64,000 nucleotides of DNA from JACCVL01 sp963695375 (GTDB taxonomy: Bacteria > Actinomycetota > Actinomycetes > Propionibacteriales > Nocardioidaceae): positions 558,001 to 622,000 of the forward strand of contig OY968767.1 of the NCBI GenBank assembly GCA_963695375.1. The letters are read 5' to 3'. Shown here piece by piece: positions 16,902 to 25,836 of this stretch. Numbering within the stretch: position 1 is the first letter of the stretch; each line of letters starts with the position of its first letter. Under the pieces are notes generated by a model, which did no database searches, was not told the DNA's origin, and worked only from the letters and a program-made list of their open reading frames with translations. A program made the position numbers and the translations under genes.

Positions 16902-17645
16902 TCAGCGGCGCAGCAGCCGCCGCAGCACGAGCAGCAGCACCACGACCCCAAGCACGGCCGGGCCGTACCGGCGGGCCAGCACCGGGAGCACGGTGGTCCC
17001 GAGATCGAGCTCTGCCTCCTCGTCGCCGGCCGGCTGCGCGGCTCGGTGCCGGGCGGGGGTGATCGGGGTGGCCGCCGGTGCGGGGGTGGTCGGGGTGGCC
17101 GCCGGAGCGGTCTCGGCCGGGCGGGCACCCGTCGGCTCCGCACCGACCCGACCAGCGGACGTCTGCGCGGCACCTCCGGCCGGCTGCTCGGATCCCACAC
17201 CCGTGGCGGACAGCCGCTCGGTGAGGCAGTCGACGAACCGGGCGAGCAGCTTGTCGCTGACGTCCTGCATCAGGCCGCGCCCGAACTGCGCCGGCTTCCC
17301 GGTGACCGCGAGGTCGGTACTCACCTCGACCGCGCACCCGGGCCCGTCCGCGCTGAGCGCGGCCCGGACGGTCGCGGACGCGGTGCCGTTGCCGCGCTTG
17401 TCCTTGCCCTTCGCCTCGAACCTGGCGACGTGCGCGACCTCGTCACGCTCGAGGAAGCGACCGGACCCGCTGTACTGCAGCGACACCGGTCCGAGCTTGA
17501 CCTTGACGGTGCCGGCGAACTCGTCGCCCTCCGCAGAGGTCAGCGCCGCCCCCGGGAAGCAGGGCGCGACCCGCTCCAGGTCGTTGAACAACTGCCAGGT
17601 GGTGTCCACCGACGCCGGCACGGTGAACCGGTGCTTCAGCTCCAT
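16902..17645 (-). CDS. coxG: CoxG-like SRPBCC protein with C-terminal membrane anchor
   Basis: A 247-residue protein. Residues 1-145 form a CoxG/SRPBCC domain (start MELKHRFTVPASVDTTWQLFNDLERVAPCFPGA). A Pro/Ala/Thr-rich linker (~150-205) follows, then one membrane segment near the end and a basic tail. CoxG of Oligotropha is believed to tether CO dehydrogenase to the membrane. It lies 12 bp after coxM and ends the coxS-L-M-G operon. CoxG here would recruit the hydroxylase to the membrane. Confidence 0.9.
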   Translation of the reverse strand: MELKHRFTVPASVDTTWQLFNDLERVAPCFPGAALTSAEGDEFAGTVKVKLGPVSLQYSGSGRFLERDEVAHVARFEAKGKDKRGNGTASATVRAALSADGPGCAVEVSTDLAVTGKPAQFGRGLMQDVSDKLLARFVDCLTERLSATGVGSEQPAGGAAQTSAGRVGAEPTGARPAETAPAATPTTPAPAATPITPARHRAAQPAGDEEAELDLGTTVLPVLARRYGPAVLGVVVLLLVLRRLLRR

Positions 17646-17657
17646 CTGCGGGGGTGC

Positions 17658-18509
17658 TCAGCCGGCCGCGGCCAGGACGGCGCGCCGGGTCAGCACGGTC
17701 GCGAGGTGCCGCCGGTAGTCCGCGTCGCCGTTGGTGTCGGTGGGCGGTGAGGTGCCGTCCGCGGCCCGAGCCGCCGCGGCCCGCACCGTCTCGTCGTCCG
17801 CGGCCGCGCCGACCAGGGCCTCCTCGACCGCGGTGGCGCGGACGGCGGTCGAGCCCATGTTTGTGAGCGCCACCCGCGCCTCGGCGATCGTGCCTGCCTC
17901 GGCCCGGACGGCTGCCGCCACCGCGACGATCGACCACTGCTGTGCGACCCGGGTGAACTTGGCGTAGTGCCCGCCCCAGCCACGGTGGCTGGGGATCCGG
18001 ACCTCCGCGAGGATCTCGTCCTCCGCCAGCGCCGTGGTGAACAGGTCCTCGAAGAAGTCCGCCGCCGGGACCGTCCGCCGCCCGCCCGGTCCGACCACGA
18101 CCATCTCGCCACCGAGGGCGAGGACCGGCGCCGGCATGTCACCCGCCGGGTCGGCGTGCGCCAGCGCGCCGCCGAAGGTGCCCCGGTGCCGGACCTGCGG
18201 GTCCGCGACGGTGGCGGCCGCCTCGCAGAGGACCCGAGCGTGCTCCCGGATCGTCGCGTCGGTGGCGATCTCGTGGTGCGGAGTCATCGCGCCGATCACC
18301 AGCGCGTCGCCGTCCACCCGGATGCCGCGCAGCTCGTCCACCCTGCCGAGGTCGATGACCACCTCCGGCGCGGCGAGCCGCAACCGGAGCACCGGCAGCA
18401 GGCTCTGCCCGCCGGCCAGCAGCTTGGCGTCGTCGCCGGCCTCCGTGAGCAGCCCGACGGCCTCCTCGACGGTGGACGGCGCGTGGTAGTCGAAGCTCGC
18501 GGGGATCAT
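17658..18509 (-). CDS. coxM: Molybdenum hydroxylase medium (FAD) subunit, CoxM-like
   Basis: A 283-residue FAD-binding subunit. It has KLLAGGQSLLPVLRLRL and TFGGALAHADPAGD, the two FAD-contacting motifs (AGGQS and TxGG) of the family, and the CO-dehydrogenase FAD C-terminal domain. The subunit passes electrons from FeS clusters to an acceptor. ATG 18509 overlaps the coxL stop by 4 bp. Confidence 0.93.
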   Translation of the reverse strand: MIPASFDYHAPSTVEEAVGLLTEAGDDAKLLAGGQSLLPVLRLRLAAPEVVIDLGRVDELRGIRVDGDALVIGAMTPHHEIATDATIREHARVLCEAAATVADPQVRHRGTFGGALAHADPAGDMPAPVLALGGEMVVVGPGGRRTVPAADFFEDLFTTALAEDEILAEVRIPSHRGWGGHYAKFTRVAQQWSIVAVAAAVRAEAGTIAEARVALTNMGSTAVRATAVEEALVGAAADDETVRAAAARAADGTSPPTDTNGDADYRRHLATVLTRRAVLAAAG

Positions 18510-20989
18510 CGTCCTGCTCCGTCCTGCTCGGCACCGCCGGTGGGGATCTGTCCGCTCCCCGGCTGGGGATCGGCCGCCTGCTCGCCGCTCACCACCTGGG
18601 CTCGTGGTGCCTCGCTGATCGAGCGGCCCTGGAGCGACTGCCACACCCGGTGCGGCGACAACGGCATCGGGATGTCGTCCACGCCGAACGGCCGCAGCGC
18701 GTCCACGACGGCGTTGACCACGGCTGGCGTGGACGCGATGGTGCCGGCCTCGCCGACCCCCTTGACCCCGAGCGGGTTGGTGGTGGACGGCGTCTCGGTG
18801 CGGTCGGTCACGAGGCTCGGCACGTCGGCCGCGCTGGGGACCAGGTAGTCCACGAACGAGCCGGTGACCAGGGTCCCGGACTCGTCGTAGACCGCCTCCT
18901 CGTAGAGCGCCTGGGCGATGCCCTGCACCACCCCGCCGTGCACCTGTCCCTCGACGATCGTCGGGTTCACGACCTTGCCGATGTCGTCGACGCTGACGTA
19001 CGAGCGGATCGTCGTGGCGCCGGTCTCGGTGTCCACCTCCACCGCGCACAGGTGCGTGCCATGCGGGTAGGAGAACGTGTCCGGGTCGAAGGTCGCGTCG
19101 GAGTCGAGGCTCGGCTCCACGCCGTCCGGCAGGTCGTGGGCGGCGAAGACCGCGAACGCGACGTCACCGATGCCGGTGCCCTTGTCGGTGCCCTTGACCG
19201 TGAACCGCCCGGCCTCGAACTCCAGGTCGTCGGCGCTGGCCTCCAGCATGTGCGCCGCGACGACCTTGGCCTTCTCGATCACCTTGTCGACGGCCTTGAC
19301 GACGGCGATGCCGCCCACGACCAGCGAGCGGGACCCATAGGTGTCCATGCCCTTGGGCGTGATCTGGGTGTCGCCGTGCAGCACCTCGACGTCCTCGAAC
19401 GGCACGCCGAGCCGATCGGCGACGATCTGGCTCCACGCGGTCTCGTGTCCCTGACCATGTGCGGAGGCGCCGGTGAGGACCTCCACCTTGCCGGTGGGCA
19501 GCACCCGGATGGAGGCGCTCTCCCATCCGCCGGCCGCATAGGACAGCGCACCGAGGATGCGCGACGGTGCCAACCCGCACATCTCGGTGAACGTCGACAC
19601 CCCGATGCCCAGCTGCACGGGGTCCTGCCGCTCGCGCCGTTCCGCCTGCTCGCGGCGCAGCTCGGCGTAGCCGAACAGCTCCTTGGCCTTGGCGGTGGCC
19701 GCCTCGTAGTTACCGGAGTCGTACTCCAGCCCGGCGACGGTGGTGAAGGGAAACTCCTCGTGGGTGATCCAGTTCTTCTCCCGCAGCTCGAACGGGTCCA
19801 TGCCGAGCTCGGCGGCGAAGTCGTCCATCAGCCGCTCGATGGCGAAGGTCGCCTCCGGCCGGCCGGCACCGCGGTAGGCGTCGGTCCACGCCTTGTTGGT
19901 GAACGCCGTGCGCAGGTCGAAGCGGTAGTGGTCGAACTTGTAGATCGCGTTGAACATGAAGGCGCCCAGAGTGGGGGTGCCGCCGCCGAGCAGCGACAGG
20001 TACGCCCCCATATCGGCGATCAGCTCGACCTTCAGCGCGGTCACGGTGCCGTCCCGCTTGCCGGCCAGGGTGAGCTTCTGATGCTGGGCACGCCCGTGGT
20101 GGCCCACCATCACCGACTCGCTGCGGGTCTCGGTGTACTTGCACGGCTTGCCCAGCCGGCGGGCCACCAGGACGGTGACGAACTCCTCCGGTGTCACCTG
20201 CAGCTTGCCGCCGAAACCACCGCCGACGTCCGGGGCGATGACCCGCAGCTTGTTCTCCGGGATGCCCAGGGACAACGCCAGCAGCACCCGCAGGATGTGC
20301 GGGATCTGGGTGGCGCTCCACAACACGGTCTGCTCACCGGTCGGGTCACACAGCATGGAGCGCGGCTCCATGAAGGCGGGGATCAGCCGCTGCTGCTCGT
20401 ACTCCCGCTCGAACACGATGCCGTCGTCGGCGGCGCGGGCGGCCTCGATCGCTCCGTCGACGTCGGTGTCGAAGTCGAGGACCAGGTGGGCGCTCTCGTT
20501 GGTGCCGAGGTCGGGGTGGATCAGCGTCTCGTCGCGCAGCGCCTCGCGAGTGTCGAGCACGACCGGCAGCTCGTCGTAGTCGACGTCGACCAGCTCCACG
20601 GCGTCGCGGGCCTCGGCCGCGGAGCGGGCCACCACGCACGCGACGATCTCGCCGGCGAAGCGCACGGTGTCGACGGCCACCGACGGGTGCGGCGGGGTCT
20701 TCTGGTCCGGCGTGATGGTCCAGACGTTGGGCAGCGTGCCCTGTTCGGCCGCGAAGTCGCTGCCCGCCAGCACGGTGACCACGCCCGGGGCTCGCCGGGC
20801 CTGCTCCAGGTCCACCGAGGTGATCCGCGCGTGCGCGAACGGGCTGCGCACCATCGCCAGGTGCATCATCCCCGGAGCGGTGAGGTTGTCGGCCCAACGG
20901 GTGCGGCCGGTGATCAGCCGCTGGTCCTCCTTGCGGTGCCGGCGGGCGCCCAGCTCGCCGGTCGCCGGCCGCTCCTCGACGGCGGTCAT
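18506..20989 (-). CDS. coxL: Form-II CO-dehydrogenase-like molybdopterin large subunit, CoxL-like
   Basis: An 827-residue xanthine-oxidase-family subunit with GGGFGGKLQVTPEE (molybdopterin contacts) and the conserved GVGEAGTIAS Glu loop near the C-terminus. The active-site loop at about residue 371 reads AYRGAGR, the form-II signature. True CO-oxidising form-I enzymes have AYxCSFR with the Cu-binding Cys. The gene order S-L-M also fits form II. CO oxidation is therefore not supported; the substrate is probably another aldehyde or aromatic. It overlaps coxS and coxM by 4 bp each. Confidence 0.94.
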   Translation of the reverse strand: MTAVEERPATGELGARRHRKEDQRLITGRTRWADNLTAPGMMHLAMVRSPFAHARITSVDLEQARRAPGVVTVLAGSDFAAEQGTLPNVWTITPDQKTPPHPSVAVDTVRFAGEIVACVVARSAAEARDAVELVDVDYDELPVVLDTREALRDETLIHPDLGTNESAHLVLDFDTDVDGAIEAARAADDGIVFEREYEQQRLIPAFMEPRSMLCDPTGEQTVLWSATQIPHILRVLLALSLGIPENKLRVIAPDVGGGFGGKLQVTPEEFVTVLVARRLGKPCKYTETRSESVMVGHHGRAQHQKLTLAGKRDGTVTALKVELIADMGAYLSLLGGGTPTLGAFMFNAIYKFDHYRFDLRTAFTNKAWTDAYRGAGRPEATFAIERLMDDFAAELGMDPFELREKNWITHEEFPFTTVAGLEYDSGNYEAATAKAKELFGYAELRREQAERRERQDPVQLGIGVSTFTEMCGLAPSRILGALSYAAGGWESASIRVLPTGKVEVLTGASAHGQGHETAWSQIVADRLGVPFEDVEVLHGDTQITPKGMDTYGSRSLVVGGIAVVKAVDKVIEKAKVVAAHMLEASADDLEFEAGRFTVKGTDKGTGIGDVAFAVFAAHDLPDGVEPSLDSDATFDPDTFSYPHGTHLCAVEVDTETGATTIRSYVSVDDIGKVVNPTIVEGQVHGGVVQGIAQALYEEAVYDESGTLVTGSFVDYLVPSAADVPSLVTDRTETPSTTNPLGVKGVGEAGTIASTPAVVNAVVDALRPFGVDDIPMPLSPHRVWQSLQGRSISEAPRAQVVSGEQAADPQPGSGQIPTGGAEQDGAGR

Positions 20990-21456
20990 CGGGTGCCTCC
21001 CTCGGCGGCGACGGTGCGGACCGCCTTGACGATGTTCTGGTAGCCGGTGCAGCGGCACAGGTTGCCCTCGAGCCCGTCGCGGACCTCCTCATCGCTCGGG
21101 TCCGGATTGTCCTCGAGCAGATCGATGGCCTGCATGATCATCCCCGGCGTGCAGAAACCGCACTGCAGGGCGTGACACTCGTGGAAGGCCCGTTGCATGG
21201 GGTGCAGCCGACCGTCGGTGGCGAGGCCTTCGATGGTGGTCACCTGGTGCCCGTCCGCCTGCACCGCGAGCACCGAGCAGGACTTCACGCTGCGTCCGTC
21301 GAGGTGCACGGTGCATGCGCCGCAGTTGCTGGTGTCGCAGCCGACGACGGTCCCGGTCTTGCCCAGCCGTTCGCGCAGGTACTGCACGAGCAGCAGGCGC
21401 GGCTCGACCTCGTCGGAGTACGAGGCCCCGTCGACGTTGACGGTGATGCGGGTCAT
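20986..21456 (-). CDS. coxS: Molybdenum hydroxylase small (2Fe-2S) subunit, CoxS-like
   Basis: A 156-residue protein with two [2Fe-2S] sites: the plant-ferredoxin-type GCDTSNCGACTV (with Cys in KSCSV) and the C-terminal CGFCTPGM...CRCTGYQ helical domain. It carries electrons from the molybdenum centre to FAD in CoxM. ATG 21456 follows a GAGAGGTGG-like ribosome-binding stretch. It is first in the coxS-L-M-G operon. Confidence 0.95.
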   Translation of the reverse strand: MTRITVNVDGASYSDEVEPRLLLVQYLRERLGKTGTVVGCDTSNCGACTVHLDGRSVKSCSVLAVQADGHQVTTIEGLATDGRLHPMQRAFHECHALQCGFCTPGMIMQAIDLLEDNPDPSDEEVRDGLEGNLCRCTGYQNIVKAVRTVAAEGGTR

Positions 21457-21633
21457 GCGCTGTCCACCTCTCGCCGTGGGTGAGGTCGCCGGTCGGAGCG
21501 GGGCCGATGGCAACGCTGACCGCTCGTGTTCTCAGCCAACATCGAAGTGACGGACCGCACAAGTGGACCGGACCACGACGGCGGCCAGCTGCCCACCGGC
21601 GGTCTCCCTGGGTGACGAGCAGCGGACGGATCG

Positions 21634-22257
21634 TCAGCTGGCTGCCTCGAGGTGCAGCAGCGCCTGCTTGGCCTCCGGCCCCCCGACGTACTGGCCGATC
21701 GAACCGTCGCTGCGCACCACCCGGTGGCAGGGAACGACCACCGGCAGGGGGTTGCGAGCGCATGCGGTTCCGACCGCTCGCACCGCCGCGGGGCGTCCGG
21801 CCGCCGCGGCGACCGCCGCGTAGGTGGCGGTGCTGCCGAACCCGATCCGGCGCAGCTCGTCCAGCACGGACCGCCGGAACCCGGTGGCCAGCCGCAGGTC
21901 GAGCGGCAGGTCGAAGCCGCGCCGCAGGCCGGTGAAGTAGTCGGCGAGCTCGCGGGCAGCCCCGTCCAGCCGGGCCGGGGCGTGCAGGACCCGAGGGCTG
22001 ACCCGGTCGGCCAGCACGGTGAGGACGGCGTCGTGGTCCTCCCGGTCGTACGCGACCCGCAGCAGCCCCCGCTCGGTCGCGGCGAGCAGCAGCACGCCGA
22101 CGGGGGTGTCGAGGGTCCGGTACGCGACGTCCAGGACACCGCTGCGCTCCGCCTGGACGGCGAGGCGCTGGTGCAGCCGGTCGAGCGTGGCCTGCGGGGG
22201 GTCGGCTCCCAACCGCGACAGCACGTCCTGGTCGGGAGGGGGAGTCGGCGTGGTCAT
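21634..22257 (-). CDS. ogt: Methylated-DNA-[protein]-cysteine S-methyltransferase
   Basis: A 207-residue suicide repair protein with the active-site motif VVVPCHRVVRSDGSIGQYVGG. Cys in PCHRV accepts the methyl group from O6-methylguanine. A 25-residue leader precedes the N-terminal domain. ATG 22257 overlaps the sigma-factor stop by 4 bp, so repair enzyme and sigma factor are made together. A 177-bp gap without a recognised gene separates it from coxS downstream. Confidence 0.93.
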   Translation of the reverse strand: MTTPTPPPDQDVLSRLGADPPQATLDRLHQRLAVQAERSGVLDVAYRTLDTPVGVLLLAATERGLLRVAYDREDHDAVLTVLADRVSPRVLHAPARLDGAARELADYFTGLRRGFDLPLDLRLATGFRRSVLDELRRIGFGSTATYAAVAAAAGRPAAVRAVGTACARNPLPVVVPCHRVVRSDGSIGQYVGGPEAKQALLHLEAAS

Positions 22258-22736
22258 GAGGTCAGCTCCTGCTGGTACTGGGTGCGGAGGGCGGCGACGC
22301 CGTCGGCGGCGCTACGCCGGGCGGCGGCCTCATTGCTGTCGAGCAGGTCGCCGATCTGCCGGTAGGACAACCCACCCAGGTAGCGGTAGGCGACGGCTGC
22401 CCGCTGCTTGGGCGGCAGCGCCCGCACGCGGGCCCACAGCTGGTCCTCGGGCGGTTCCGGCAGCCCGAGCGAGGTGGGTCGTTCGGGCAGCCTGTCGGTG
22501 GGCACGGGGCCGCGGGCCACCGCCCGGTGCCGGTCCATCGCCTTACGGTGCGCGATCGTGACCAGCCAGCCGCGTACGTTGCTGCCGGGAGCGAGCCGCG
22601 GATAGGCCTGGAGGGCGGACAGGAACGTCTCCGACCAGGCGTCGTCGGCGTCCACCGAGGGCAGCAGCGCCCGGCAGACGCGCAGCACGGCAGCGCCGTG
22701 TTCGGCGACGACCTGTTCGAAGGGCTGCACGCTCAC
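22254..22736 (-). CDS. ECF-like sigma-70 family sigma factor
   Basis: A 160-residue sigma factor with region 2 (DADDAWSETFLSALQAYPRL, GWLVTIAHRKAMDRHR) and region 4 (LPPKQRAAVAYRYLGGLSYRQIGDLLDSNEAAARRSAADG). No anti-sigma gene is adjacent; instead the alkyl-DNA repair gene overlaps its stop. It may control an alkylation-damage response including ogt, but this is inferred from the coupling. Confidence 0.9.
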   Translation of the reverse strand: MSVQPFEQVVAEHGAAVLRVCRALLPSVDADDAWSETFLSALQAYPRLAPGSNVRGWLVTIAHRKAMDRHRAVARGPVPTDRLPERPTSLGLPEPPEDQLWARVRALPPKQRAAVAYRYLGGLSYRQIGDLLDSNEAAARRSAADGVAALRTQYQQELTS

Positions 22737-22787
22737 ACTGTCCCAACGCTCCCCGGCCCGGATTCGTGAGGTCGCCGCGCCGCTCGG

Positions 22788-23948
22788 TCAGTCCGCCGGG
22801 TGCTGGCGGGCCAGGTCGCTCCCGTGGTGGATCGCCCCCGCGGTCCCGGAGAGCCGCCTCCCACCACCGCCCCAGCGCAGCGCGATGATCTCGGCGGCGA
22901 TCGACACCGCCGTCTCCTCCGGCGTCCGTGCACCGAGGTCGAGGCCGATCGGGCTGGCCAGCCGGGTCAGCTCCGCGTCGGTGAGCCCGGCGGCTCGGAG
23001 CCGATCCAGCCGGTCCTGGTGGGTGTTCCGGGATCCCATGGCACCGACGTAGGCGACCTCGGGCAGCCGCAGCGCGACCTCCAGCAGCGGCACGTCGAAC
23101 TTGGGATCGTGCGTGAGCACGCAGATCACGCTGCGGGCGTCGATGTCGCCGCTCTCGGCGTGCCGGCGCAGGTAGCGGTGCGGCCACTCCACGACCACCT
23201 CGTCGGCCTCGGGGAAGCGGGCGGGAGTGGCGAAGACCGGCCGGGCGTCGCAGACGGTCACCCGATAGCCGAGGAAGGCGCCCACCCGGGCGACCGCCGC
23301 GGCGAAGTCGATCGCGCCGAAGACCAGCATCCGCGGCCGAGGCGCGTAGGCGGCGCAGAACACCCGCATCCCCTCGCCGCGGCGCTGACCGTCCGGGCCG
23401 TAGGTGAGCAGCGTGCTGCGCCCCTGGGCCAGCAGCCCGCGCACGTCGTCCGCGACCGCGGCGTCCGCGCGCTGCGACCCCAGCCCGCCCTGGGCCTCGG
23501 GATCGGTGCCCTCGGGCCGCACCACCAGCCGCCGGCCGACCCGGTCGGGTTCCGGGTGCCCGACGACGGTGGCGACCGCGACCGGCCGTTCGGCGGCGAG
23601 GTCCGCGGCCACCTGCTCGAGCTCGGGGAAGGTGTGGCGGGAGACCGCCTCCACGAAGACGTCGAGCACGCCACCGCAGGTGAGCCCCACGGCGAACGCG
23701 TCTCCGTCGGAGACGCCGTAGCGCTGCAGCACCGGGGTGCCGTCGGCGACGACGGACTGTGCCAGCTCGTAGACGGCGCCCTCGACGCAGCCGCCGGAGA
23801 CCGAGCCCACGGCGGTGCCGTCCGGACCGACGAGCATCGACGCGCCGGGGGGCCGGGGCGCCGACCGCCAGGTGGCGACCACGGTGCCGACGCCGACCTC
23901 GTCGCCGGCACGCCACCACTGGATCAGGTCCTCCAGCACGTCACGCAC
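22788..23948 (-). CDS. XdhC/CoxI-family molybdenum hydroxylase maturation factor
   Basis: A 386-residue protein. The N-terminal XdhC/CoxI domain has ATWRSAPRPPGASM and GSVSGGCVEGAVYE; the C-terminal Rossmann-like domain carries MLVFGAIDFAAAVARVG and VGAMGSRNTHQDR. XdhC binds sulfurated molybdenum cofactor and inserts it into the hydroxylase. Its GTG start overlaps the end of the coxE-like gene by 8 bp. It is downstream in the cluster that matures the coxSLM enzyme. Confidence 0.93.
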   Translation of the reverse strand: MRDVLEDLIQWWRAGDEVGVGTVVATWRSAPRPPGASMLVGPDGTAVGSVSGGCVEGAVYELAQSVVADGTPVLQRYGVSDGDAFAVGLTCGGVLDVFVEAVSRHTFPELEQVAADLAAERPVAVATVVGHPEPDRVGRRLVVRPEGTDPEAQGGLGSQRADAAVADDVRGLLAQGRSTLLTYGPDGQRRGEGMRVFCAAYAPRPRMLVFGAIDFAAAVARVGAFLGYRVTVCDARPVFATPARFPEADEVVVEWPHRYLRRHAESGDIDARSVICVLTHDPKFDVPLLEVALRLPEVAYVGAMGSRNTHQDRLDRLRAAGLTDAELTRLASPIGLDLGARTPEETAVSIAAEIIALRWGGGGRRLSGTAGAIHHGSDLARQHPAD

Positions 23949-25047
23949 GCGCCACCACTCCCAACAGCTCCTCGAACGTCGCCAGCGAGTGTCCGGCCAA
24001 CAGATCGTCCAGCGCCGGGGCGACGGCCACGATTCCCCCCTGCACCGGCAGGTAGCCGGGCTTCCCCCGGTGCGGGTTCACCCAGATCAGCCGGTGCGCG
24101 AGTCGGCCCAGCCCGCGGGCCTGCTCGCCGAGCAGACCGGCGTCACCGCGCTCCCAGCCGTCGCTGAAGACCACGACCACCGCACCGCGGGCCATCCCGC
24201 GCCGGCCGTGCCGGTCCAGGAAGGCCTGCAGCACCTCACCCAAGCGGGTGCCGCCGGACCAGTCCGGCACCGCGCCGCCGGCCGCCGCCAGGGCCGCCGT
24301 CGGATCGCGGTGCCGCAGGCCGGCGGTGACCCGGGTCAACCGGGTGCCGACGGTGAAGACCTCGGTGGACGCCGGTGCACTCTGCACCATCCGATGCGCG
24401 AGGCGCAGCAGATGGTCGGCGTAGGGCTGCATCGAGCCGGACACGTCGACCAGCAGCACCACCCGACGGCGCCGGACGCCGCGGCTGCGGTGCCGCAGGT
24501 GGCCGGGCTCGCCGACCAGGCGCAGCTGCTCCCGCAGCGTGCGGCGGGCGTCCACCAGCCCGCGGCGGGCCGGCTGCAGCCGGGCGCTGCTGCGTGTGGG
24601 GGGCCGGGCGTCCAGCGAGTCGAGCAGTTGGTCGAGACGTCGCCGCTCGGCGGGTCCGAGCTCGGCCACGTCGCGGTGCCGGAGCACGTCGACGGGGCTG
24701 GCGACGGCGCGCAGCGTCAGCTGGTCGCCGTCGTCCGTGCCTGCGCCCGCCCCGGCGGCACCGCCGAGATCGGGCTGCGCGCTCCGGGCCACCCTTGCCC
24801 GGCGGCCGCCGGGAGCGGGCATCCGGGTGGCGGCGAACCAGGCCTCGAACACCCGGTCGTAGCGCCCGATGTCGTCGTGGTTGGGGCACAGGGTCGCGCG
24901 GCCGGCCCAGTAGACCGGGTCCGGCCCCTGCACACCGGTCAGCGCCACCGCCCGGAGGAAGAGCTGGGCCCGGTCCTGAGTGACGGCGACCCCGCCCGCG
25001 CGCAGGGCGGCAGCAAACCCCAGCAGCACCTCGTCGGGCTCGCTCAT
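23941..25047 (-). CDS. coxE: CoxE-like VWA-domain protein
   Basis: A 368-residue VWA protein with the MIDAS signature LLVDVSGSMQPYADHLL and, later, VVVVFSDGWERGD. CoxE works with the MoxR-type ATPase CoxD to mature the active site of CO-dehydrogenase-type enzymes. ATG 25047 is used; ATG 25065 is also possible, and neither has a strong ribosome-binding site. It is separated from its moxR partner by a divergent nuclease gene. Confidence 0.88.
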   Translation of the reverse strand: MSEPDEVLLGFAAALRAGGVAVTQDRAQLFLRAVALTGVQGPDPVYWAGRATLCPNHDDIGRYDRVFEAWFAATRMPAPGGRRARVARSAQPDLGGAAGAGAGTDDGDQLTLRAVASPVDVLRHRDVAELGPAERRRLDQLLDSLDARPPTRSSARLQPARRGLVDARRTLREQLRLVGEPGHLRHRSRGVRRRRVVLLVDVSGSMQPYADHLLRLAHRMVQSAPASTEVFTVGTRLTRVTAGLRHRDPTAALAAAGGAVPDWSGGTRLGEVLQAFLDRHGRRGMARGAVVVVFSDGWERGDAGLLGEQARGLGRLAHRLIWVNPHRGKPGYLPVQGGIVAVAPALDDLLAGHSLATFEELLGVVARA

Positions 25048-25112
25048 CCCGCCAGCATTGCTCATGCCGACCGACGGGACAGTCCTGCTGGCGGCTGGTC
25101 GCCGCGCGGTCC

Positions 25113-25826
25113 ATGCTTCGGGGGATGTCTGCGATCGGCTCCCGACGCGGTGACCGGGCCACCCTGCGGCGGCTGGCCCGCTCGGCCCTGTCGGTGTTCG
25201 CGCTGCTGACCGGTGCGGTCGGCGCCGCCCCGACCGCCGGCAGCACCGCGTCATCCGGGACGTACCAGGCGCCGTTGCGGACGGCCATCTCCGACCTGCC
25301 GGTCACCGACGAGGTTCGCACCGGCTACGACCGTGACCTGTTCCGGCACTGGGTGGACGCCGACGGGGACGGCTGCGACGCCAGGAGCGAGGTGCTGATC
25401 GCGGAGGCTGACGACCCGACCAGCGTGGGGCCGGGCTGCGCGCTGTCCGGCGGCCGCTGGTTCTCCTACTACGACCGGGTGTCGTGGACCGAGACCGGCG
25501 ACATCGACATCGACCACATGGTCCCGCTCGCCGAGGCGTGGGACTCCGGAGCGCACGCCTGGACGCCCGAACAGCGCGAGGCGTACGCCAACGACCTCGA
25601 CGACTACCGGACGCTGGTCGGCGTGACCGACAACGTCAACCAGGCCAAGGGCGATCAGGACATCGCCGAGTGGCTGCCGACGCACGCGCACTGCCGATAC
25701 CTGCGCGAGTTCGTGGCGGTGAAGATCCGCTGGCGGCTGGCGGTGGACGCCGACGAGGGCAGCGCGATGACCGCGCTTGCCGACGGCTGCACGGACACGA
25801 CGCTGACCGTCACCCGCGCGCTGTGA
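25113..25826 (+). CDS. Secreted HNH endonuclease family protein
   Basis: A 237-residue protein with a signal-peptide-like N-terminus (basic RRGDRATLRRLARS then a hydrophobic stretch ending near AAPTAGS). The HNH/GmrSD-like core has DGDGCDARSEVLIAEA, DIDHMVPLAEAWDSGAHAW, then LVGVTDNVNQAKGDQD. These secreted nucleases of actinobacteria are largely uncharacterised. It lies on the plus strand between coxE and moxR, interrupting the maturation cluster. The start could be ATG 25125. Confidence 0.87.
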   Translation: MLRGMSAIGSRRGDRATLRRLARSALSVFALLTGAVGAAPTAGSTASSGTYQAPLRTAISDLPVTDEVRTGYDRDLFRHWVDADGDGCDARSEVLIAEADDPTSVGPGCALSGGRWFSYYDRVSWTETGDIDIDHMVPLAEAWDSGAHAWTPEQREAYANDLDDYRTLVGVTDNVNQAKGDQDIAEWLPTHAHCRYLREFVAVKIRWRLAVDADEGSAMTALADGCTDTTLTVTRAL

Positions 25827-25836
25827 ACGGCGCCGG

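Noticed and set aside
16869..16903. Terminator between the small unknown gene and coxG
   Set aside because: The inverted repeat is broken by mismatches and not distinguishable from GC-rich background.
18506..20989. True CO dehydrogenase large subunit
   Set aside because: The active-site loop is AYRGAGR, lacking the Cys of form-I enzymes.
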